Source: JAJTHY01 sp964458795 (lineage in GTDB: Bacteria > Pseudomonadota > Alphaproteobacteria > Rickettsiales > Midichloriaceae). From it: 11,536 nt of DNA. This document shows positions 7,189 to 11,536 of the stretch, piece after piece; within the stretch, counting starts at the first letter, position 1, and each line of letters begins with the position of its first letter. Under the pieces are notes generated by a model. It was given only the letters and a program-made list of their open reading frames with translations, was not told the origin of the DNA and did no database searches. The position numbers were made by a program, and so were the translations under genes. The DNA lies in NCBI GenBank assembly GCA_964458795.1, contig CAYWJW010000050.1:1-11536 (forward strand), given 5' to 3'.

Positions 7189-7446
7189 CTACAACCTGAG
7201 TTCGGGATTAAAAAGCGGATAACCTTTTTAAAGATAAATGGCAAATGTCACCTTGCGACTCCGATCGCGGGGTCCATGTTCCAATAGAAAATTACTTTTC
7301 TTTTTTAATTATTAAAGTCCAAAACTCTCTTTCTATAAAACATTATGAGCGTTTAATATAGATCCCGCGATCGGGGTCGCTGGATGACAGTAATTACGCT
7401 TTACTTGCTGTATTACTTATAACCTAATCCCGAACTGAGGTCTACA
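7189..7446. mobile_element. Small non-autonomous element with 17-base terminal inverted repeats and 5-base target duplication
   Basis: ACCTGAGTTCGGGATTA (7194-7210) is matched in inverse at 7425-7441, 16 of 17 positions. Immediately outside, CTACA occurs on both sides (7189-7193 and 7442-7446), as a target duplication would. The 248-base element has no transposase frame. Inside it lies a second inverted repeat, listed separately. The left end begins 5 bases after the sixA stop codon. Together these fit a MITE-like insertion moved by a transposase elsewhere in the genome. Confidence 0.7.
7245..7390. repeat. Nested inverted repeat with two GC-rich hairpin arms
   Basis: Bases 7245-7274 and 7361-7390 are inverted copies, 24 of 30 positions complementary, around an 86-base AT-rich centre. 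Each arm can also fold on itself: GACTCCG-ATCG-CGGGGTC on the left and GATCCCG-CGAT-CGGGGTC on the right, both with a 7-pair stem if a G-T pair is allowed. The motif TGTCATCCAGCGAC seen by reading the right arm in inverse recalls short palindromic repeats dispersed in rickettsial genomes, from memory rather than a search. Confidence 0.65.
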
Positions 7447-7452
7447 ATGTAT

Positions 7453-7483
7453 AGCAGTGCTACTTACTGCTTTCTTCTTTTTT
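7453..7483 (+). terminator. Intrinsic terminator of the phosphatase gene
   Basis: AGCAGT (7453-7458), a 7-base loop and ACTGCT (7466-7471) form a 6-pair stem followed by a T-rich run (7471-7483). It ends inside the stop codon of the convergent 292-residue gene. If the element and one CTACA copy are removed, it lies about 12 bases after the sixA stop codon. Confidence 0.65.
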
Positions 7484-8360
7484 AAAAACCCTGGTAGTAT
7501 CCAGCTTTAAGATCATTAAAAGAATCTTGTATAACTTTATAGTTTAAAGCTCTATTGCGTATGATGTTCGCACCTAGTATACCTGTTGCCTCAACCGCAA
7601 CAGCAAGACCGGTAACTATTGCAAGAGACTCTACTTCTCCGCTAAATAGTAAGGCCCCAGCCCCACATACCATTAAGGCAGTACTTGTTTTTGCGAGCAC
7701 CTTACCTACATTTGCATTCTTAATCCCCCATAACACCAGTGGAATATTTGGAATAGTTATATAGGCACCATAGTTATTATCAGCATATAAAGATTCTATT
7801 CTATTATGCAAATTTTCCGGTAGAAAGTTACAGATCAACTCACTCTTACTAAGCATTGCTGCTGCAACACAAAGTTTACTTACTGTTAAAAATGCACGGG
7901 TAACTTCTTTATATCCATATGTTGCTGGCTTATTATTCGTGCCTTGAAGTCTTTTTATCTCTTCCAGATTCGCTTTTAATACTTCCTGCTGTGACTGTTG
8001 CTGTTGCTCTTTTTGTTCTGCAATTTGTTCCGGAACAGAGTCTACCTTAGCTACTTTTTGCTGTGAACAAGCCATAAGTGGTTGTACTACATGAACAACA
8101 AATCTCAGTGTATTATTTGAGTTAACAACTGGATTAGCTATCACTTCGTATCCATACCCCCCTATAACTTCGCATTTCGTGAGTTTAAATCCTTTATATT
8201 TGTTGCTAATGATACCATCCACACTTTCCATAAGAGCTTTTATAGTTTTTGAAGACTTAAGATTTATGGATATGCATTCAATCTTCTCTTCGCCCATGTT
8301 ATAAGATACTATTACTTTACACTGCATCTTAGGATTAATATCGATTACTATTTCCTTCAC
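7482..8360 (-). CDS. Unrecognised 292-residue protein with Gln-rich segment and C-terminal hydrophobic helices
   Basis: I do not recognise this protein. The start is GTG at 8360 with a good ribosome site (AAGAGG, 6 bases upstream). Residues 1-100 look like a small alpha/beta domain with several predicted strands. A Gln/Glu-rich, probably coiled-coil segment follows (~108-138, including QKEQQQQSQQ). Hydrophobic helices lie at ~155-170, 223-240 and 245-264, rich in Gly and Ala, and the protein ends in a short polar tail. There is no signal peptide. It begins 30 bases after the mtaB stop codon and is probably co-transcribed with mtaB. The layout of soluble part plus C-terminal membrane hairpin resembles that of the 404-residue protein and the ankyrin protein, though I see no sequence similarity among them. 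Confidence 0.75.
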   Translation of the reverse strand: MKEIVIDINPKMQCKVIVSYNMGEEKIECISINLKSSKTIKALMESVDGIISNKYKGFKLTKCEVIGGYGYEVIANPVVNSNNTLRFVVHVVQPLMACSQQKVAKVDSVPEQIAEQKEQQQQSQQEVLKANLEEIKRLQGTNNKPATYGYKEVTRAFLTVSKLCVAAAMLSKSELICNFLPENLHNRIESLYADNNYGAYITIPNIPLVLWGIKNANVGKVLAKTSTALMVCGAGALLFSGEVESLAIVTGLAVAVEATGILGANIIRNRALNYKVIQDSFNDLKAGYYQGF

Positions 8361-8390
8361 TTGGTGCCTCTTAATTTTTGCTTTTATTTA

Positions 8391-9641
8391 TCAACACGTT
8401 AACATATTTCCATCTGATACTCCAGAGATTGTAACATTTATTATTTCTCCGCATTTTGCATTTAGGGATTCGGGTAGTTTCACTTGGCTAAAGTCCGGCG
8501 CACGGCCTATACCATCACTTTCTACCACTATAGAAATAGTTTTGCCTATATGGCTTTTATTGAGTGCGAGCACTTTATTTGACCCCAATTCCCGCAATTG
8601 CTTTGCCCTATCTTTCCTCACTGGCGGATCTACTTGCGGCATGCGTGCGGCAGGCGTTCCTTCACGCTCTGAGTAGGGAAAGACGTGTAAGTAGGTTAGC
8701 CCTGCTTCTTCAATTATCTTGAGCGTATTTGCAAACATTTCATCGGTTTCAGTTGGGAAACCTGCGATAATGTCTGCACCGAATACGACTTCAGGCCGCA
8801 AGCTTCTTACCTTGTTACAAAATTTAATTACCTGGGCTCGATTATGCCTACGCTTCATCCGCTTTAGGATCATATCATCTCCAGATTGCAGGCTTAAATG
8901 CAAATGTGGCATTAGGCGCGGATGCGTGATGATAAGCTCAAAAAGCTCATCATCAATTTCCGCCACATCAATTGAGGATAACCTTAGCCTAGGCAGCTCT
9001 GGTACATTGGAAAGCAGACGTTTCACCATCTGCCCAAGGCTTGGAGTACCTGGAAGATCTAAACCATAGTCGGTAATATCCACACCGGTTAACACTATTT
9101 CCTTAAAACCCTTCTGCACTAGTTGTTGCGTTTGCATAACTATCTCACCAATTGGAACGCTCCTATTATTGCCGCGTCCATAGGGTATTATGCAGTAAGT
9201 ACAGCGATGGTCGCAGCCATTTTGCACTTGTAAAAATGCCCGTGACATGCCATCCATACCTTCTATCAGTTGGCTTGCAGTCTCTTTAATCGACATTATG
9301 TCATTAACTTGAATACGCTCAGTGGATTCTACATTCAAGCCTTGATATGCTTGAGCTTTAGTTTTCTCTTCATTTCCCAAAACTAGATTGACTTCTGGCA
9401 TCTTAGCATAGGCATCTGGCGTTATTTGAGCGGCACAGCCAGTCACAATAATGCTAGCATCTGGGTTATTCCTGCGCGCCTTTCTGATAGCCTGCCGCAA
9501 CTGTCGTTCGGCTTCCTTAGTTACTGCACAACTATTGAAGATTATGGTGTTATCAAGCCCTGCCTCGGTTGCTGACTTTTTTATTAGCTCACTCTCATAG
9601 GTATTAAGCCTGCACCCGAATGTTATCACCTCTAGTGTCAT
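8391..9641 (-). CDS. mtaB: tRNA t6A37 C2-methylthiotransferase MtaB
   Basis: MtaB is a radical-SAM enzyme that converts t6A to ms2t6A at position 37 of ANN-decoding tRNAs, using two iron-sulfur clusters. The N-terminal domain has its three cluster cysteines, C10 (FGCRLN), C38 (NSCAVT) and C69 (TGCAAQ). The radical-SAM CxxxCxxC motif is CDHRCTYC (C143, C147, C150), followed by IIPYGRG. A C-terminal TRAM-like RNA-binding domain (~367-416) ends the protein. FGCRLN and RGNNRS point to MtaB rather than MiaB or RimO. I chose ATG at 9641, giving MTLEVITFGC and 416 residues, because AAAGGA lies 4 bases upstream; a GTG at 9656 would add five residues. The start overlaps the end of the upstream ankyrin gene by 38 bases, so translation is probably coupled. 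The gene seems richer in G and C than its neighbours. Confidence 0.95.
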   Translation of the reverse strand: MTLEVITFGCRLNTYESELIKKSATEAGLDNTIIFNSCAVTKEAERQLRQAIRKARRNNPDASIIVTGCAAQITPDAYAKMPEVNLVLGNEEKTKAQAYQGLNVESTERIQVNDIMSIKETASQLIEGMDGMSRAFLQVQNGCDHRCTYCIIPYGRGNNRSVPIGEIVMQTQQLVQKGFKEIVLTGVDITDYGLDLPGTPSLGQMVKRLLSNVPELPRLRLSSIDVAEIDDELFELIITHPRLMPHLHLSLQSGDDMILKRMKRRHNRAQVIKFCNKVRSLRPEVVFGADIIAGFPTETDEMFANTLKIIEEAGLTYLHVFPYSEREGTPAARMPQVDPPVRKDRAKQLRELGSNKVLALNKSHIGKTISIVVESDGIGRAPDFSQVKLPESLNAKCGEIINVTISGVSDGNMLTC

Positions 9642-11536
9642 CTTTTCCTTTCTCACTCACAACTTTTTCTTCCCATCTTTTATCAATATACTGGTTTAAT
9701 GCAACATGAGTTATTACTGCTCCTGCTATAAAAACTACATGAGAGGCAACGACAATGCCTATCGCGCTCTTTACAGAAAATTTTTCAAAAACATAGGAAT
9801 TAGCAAGATAGCCTGCTACTCCAACACATCCTAAGAAGTAAATACGTTTGCAAGAATCTTCATGCTTTAAGTGATATGCTTCTGCATATCTCTGTTTATC
9901 AAGTTTTTCCATTTCTGCTAATTCATCAGCTTCAACTTCATTCCATGATCTTGGATCAGTTACAAGGCTTTTCAATTTCATAGATACATTAGTATAGAAT
10001 GGGCGGTCCTTATAAAGTCCATCGCAGTATTGGCATTGTTTTTCAAAATCAAGGCCTTTACTCACTAAATACCTTACCGCCTTTGCAAGGCGCAGCATAT
10101 AATTATGCCAGTTCCGACCTATTACTTCTTCAACCAGTACACAGCTCAATAATTTATCATAAGCTTTGTCTTTAAGATCAATTTTGCTTAAATCAATTCC
10201 ATTATCGCTAAATAGACATTTTATAAAAGTTTCGGCACGAGGCCCTGTTATTGAATTTTTAACAGCAGTCTTTAACAAGATACGAACACTTGTAGCCCTA
10301 ATTTTTTGTGTTAAAAGCCAGTTAGCTGTGGTTTTAAATTCTTGAGCATCATTAATCAATACAGCATCTTTTTTAACCAACATATGAACCGCTTTCTCTA
10401 CAAAACTCACTTCTATAGGAGTATTAAACATCTTTAGAAACTTACTTATAGACGAATGAGATTTTAGCTTTTTACATACATGATATATTAACGATACATC
10501 ATCATGCTTAGAACTGTGCCAAATTTTTATATACTTTTTACACCAACTTACCACGGTAGCAAGATCGTCTATCACCGTATATTCCCTAATAGCTTTACAT
10601 AACAACTGGCAAAGCTTGTGAGAAGAAACATCCGGGTATTTTAGATAAAAATTAGCTTCATCTTCTAAATCTTGAAGAGAACCAGGTATTGGGCTAAGCT
10701 CAACTCGCTTTTCTAAAATTTTTACTTTGTCTCTACCCAAAACATAAACAGCAAGAGTATTAGGAGCATCCTCTAAAAACCATGTGGCTTCCTCTCTAAA
10801 TTTCTCAGGATCATTAATTTTTAAGAAGTCTTTAACTAATGTAGTGACGACGTTTTTAATACTAACTTTTGCAATAGGCTCACATCTATCTAGAAATTCT
10901 CTAATTAATTTATAGGATTTTAATGAGGTGCATATTGAGTACGCACAGTTAGTTGCATCATTAGAACCAACCTGATTCACATACATTTCAAACCAAATCA
11001 ATATAAGATCTATATTACTTCCATCATAAGGCTTTACAAATTTTGTTACATCTTCTTTCTTAACCACTCTGGGCGCATTATTTCTTACAACCCTTATAAT
11101 TTCTCCGTTAAGGCTCTCAGTTGCCACTCCCCAAATATTTGGTATGTACTTTACATTGTTTGAGAATAATAGCTCAATGGTCTTCTTATACCTTATTGTA
11201 GCTATTTCTACCAAATTCATAAGATCGAATATTTTATGAACTATTTCTATTGGCAAAATTCCATTACCCTCTGCATTAGGATACAAATACTTCGACCATA
11301 GGATAAGCTCAACATAGTTACGCCGCAAAGTACGCTCATTATCATAGAAGGCAACATATCTCTTCATCTGCACATTAGGTGATCTTAGAGCGCGCACAAT
11401 CGGAATATGCTTATTTTCATCCGCTTCTTTTGGATCTACACCAAGGTCAATTAAATCACTTACGAGTTCATGATCGCCTTCTGCTGCAGCGTTACTTAGC
11501 ATATTGGAAAATGTTTTGCCGTTTACCACCTCGCAG
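9604..11536 (-). CDS. Ankyrin/helical-repeat protein with C-terminal membrane hairpin, 5' end may lie outside window
   Basis: The frame is open to the window edge; a GTG at 11529 would give 641 residues but has no ribosome site at proper distance, so the true start may be further upstream. Numbering here uses that GTG. Residues ~8-48 resemble one ankyrin repeat (NAAAEGDHELVSDLIDLGVD, then IPIVRAL). The middle ~400 residues are predicted helical, with an internal duplication: ~197-268 aligns with ~349-422 (shared Y.xC..LKS...I..FL, LVK, IND, F...A.W.L). Hydrophobic helices at ~563-580 and ~588-610 precede a charged tail. A CxxC occurs at C499-C502. There is no obvious signal peptide. Ankyrin-type proteins of intracellular bacteria often bind host proteins, so an effector or membrane-bound scaffold is a reasonable guess. 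The tight overlap with mtaB indicates co-transcription. Confidence 0.75.
   Translation of the reverse strand, partial: CEVVNGKTFSNMLSNAAAEGDHELVSDLIDLGVDPKEADENKHIPIVRALRSPNVQMKRYVAFYDNERTLRRNYVELILWSKYLYPNAEGNGILPIEIVHKIFDLMNLVEIATIRYKKTIELLFSNNVKYIPNIWGVATESLNGEIIRVVRNNAPRVVKKEDVTKFVKPYDGSNIDLILIWFEMYVNQVGSNDATNCAYSICTSLKSYKLIREFLDRCEPIAKVSIKNVVTTLVKDFLKINDPEKFREEATWFLEDAPNTLAVYVLGRDKVKILEKRVELSPIPGSLQDLEDEANFYLKYPDVSSHKLCQLLCKAIREYTVIDDLATVVSWCKKYIKIWHSSKHDDVSLIYHVCKKLKSHSSISKFLKMFNTPIEVSFVEKAVHMLVKKDAVLINDAQEFKTTANWLLTQKIRATSVRILLKTAVKNSITGPRAETFIKCLFSDNGIDLSKIDLKDKAYDKLLSCVLVEEVIGRNWHNYMLRLAKAVRYLVSKGLDFEKQCQYCDGLYKDRPFYTNVSMKLKSLVTDPRSWNEVEADELAEMEKLDKQRYAEAYHLKHEDSCKRIYFLGCVGVAGYLANSYVFEKFSVKSAIGIVVASHVVFIAGAVITHVALNQYIDKRWEEKVVSEKGKDDTRGDNIRVQA

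Noticed and set aside
1..11536. CRISPR array, tRNA, rRNA, integrase site or transposase gene
   Set aside because: I looked for spaced direct repeats, cloverleaf-like sequence and transposase motifs and found none.

Overview
The window looks like chromosome of an AT-rich, host-associated alphaproteobacterium, most likely Rickettsiales or a similar intracellular symbiont. The evidence is a lone ccmC gene away from other cytochrome c maturation genes, an alphaproteobacterial variant of the OmpA-like domain, an ankyrin-type protein, unrecognised proteins with hydrophobic C-terminal hairpins, and intergenic palindromic elements of the kind known from rickettsial genomes. No species can be named from the sequence alone.

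Layout. Bases 1-518 (+) hold the 3' part of a transcription regulator with an OmpR-type winged helix. It converges on a 404-residue unrecognised protein (629-1843, -). The 319-base gap 1844-2162 contains a nearly perfect 155-base palindrome flanked by 7-base direct repeats; its edge forms a good extended -10 promoter pointing into the 404-residue gene. Bases 2163-6566 (-) form a compact four-gene run in transcription order: OmpA-domain lipoprotein, CcmC haem exporter subunit, outer-membrane beta-barrel protein, and a membrane glycosyltransferase of family 2. The last two resemble the XagA/XagB pair linked to surface polysaccharide. A divergent SixA-type histidine phosphatase follows (6679-7188, +). 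Between its stop codon and its terminator lies a 248-base element with 17-base terminal inverted repeats and a 5-base target duplication. The right part (7482-11536, -) is a second run: an ankyrin/helical-repeat protein, overlapped by 38 bases by mtaB (tRNA ms2t6A37 methylthiotransferase), then a 292-residue unrecognised protein.

How it fits together. Recognisable housekeeping functions are cytochrome c haem delivery, tRNA modification and a phosphohistidine phosphatase. An envelope module (lipoprotein, barrel, glycosyltransferase) may build or export a surface glycan. Three unrecognised proteins (404, 292 and at least 641 residues) share a plan of large soluble N-terminal part plus hydrophobic C-terminal helices, which fits proteins that act at membranes, perhaps of the host. 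Several genes use GTG or TTG starts. No tRNA, rRNA, CRISPR array or transposase gene was seen.
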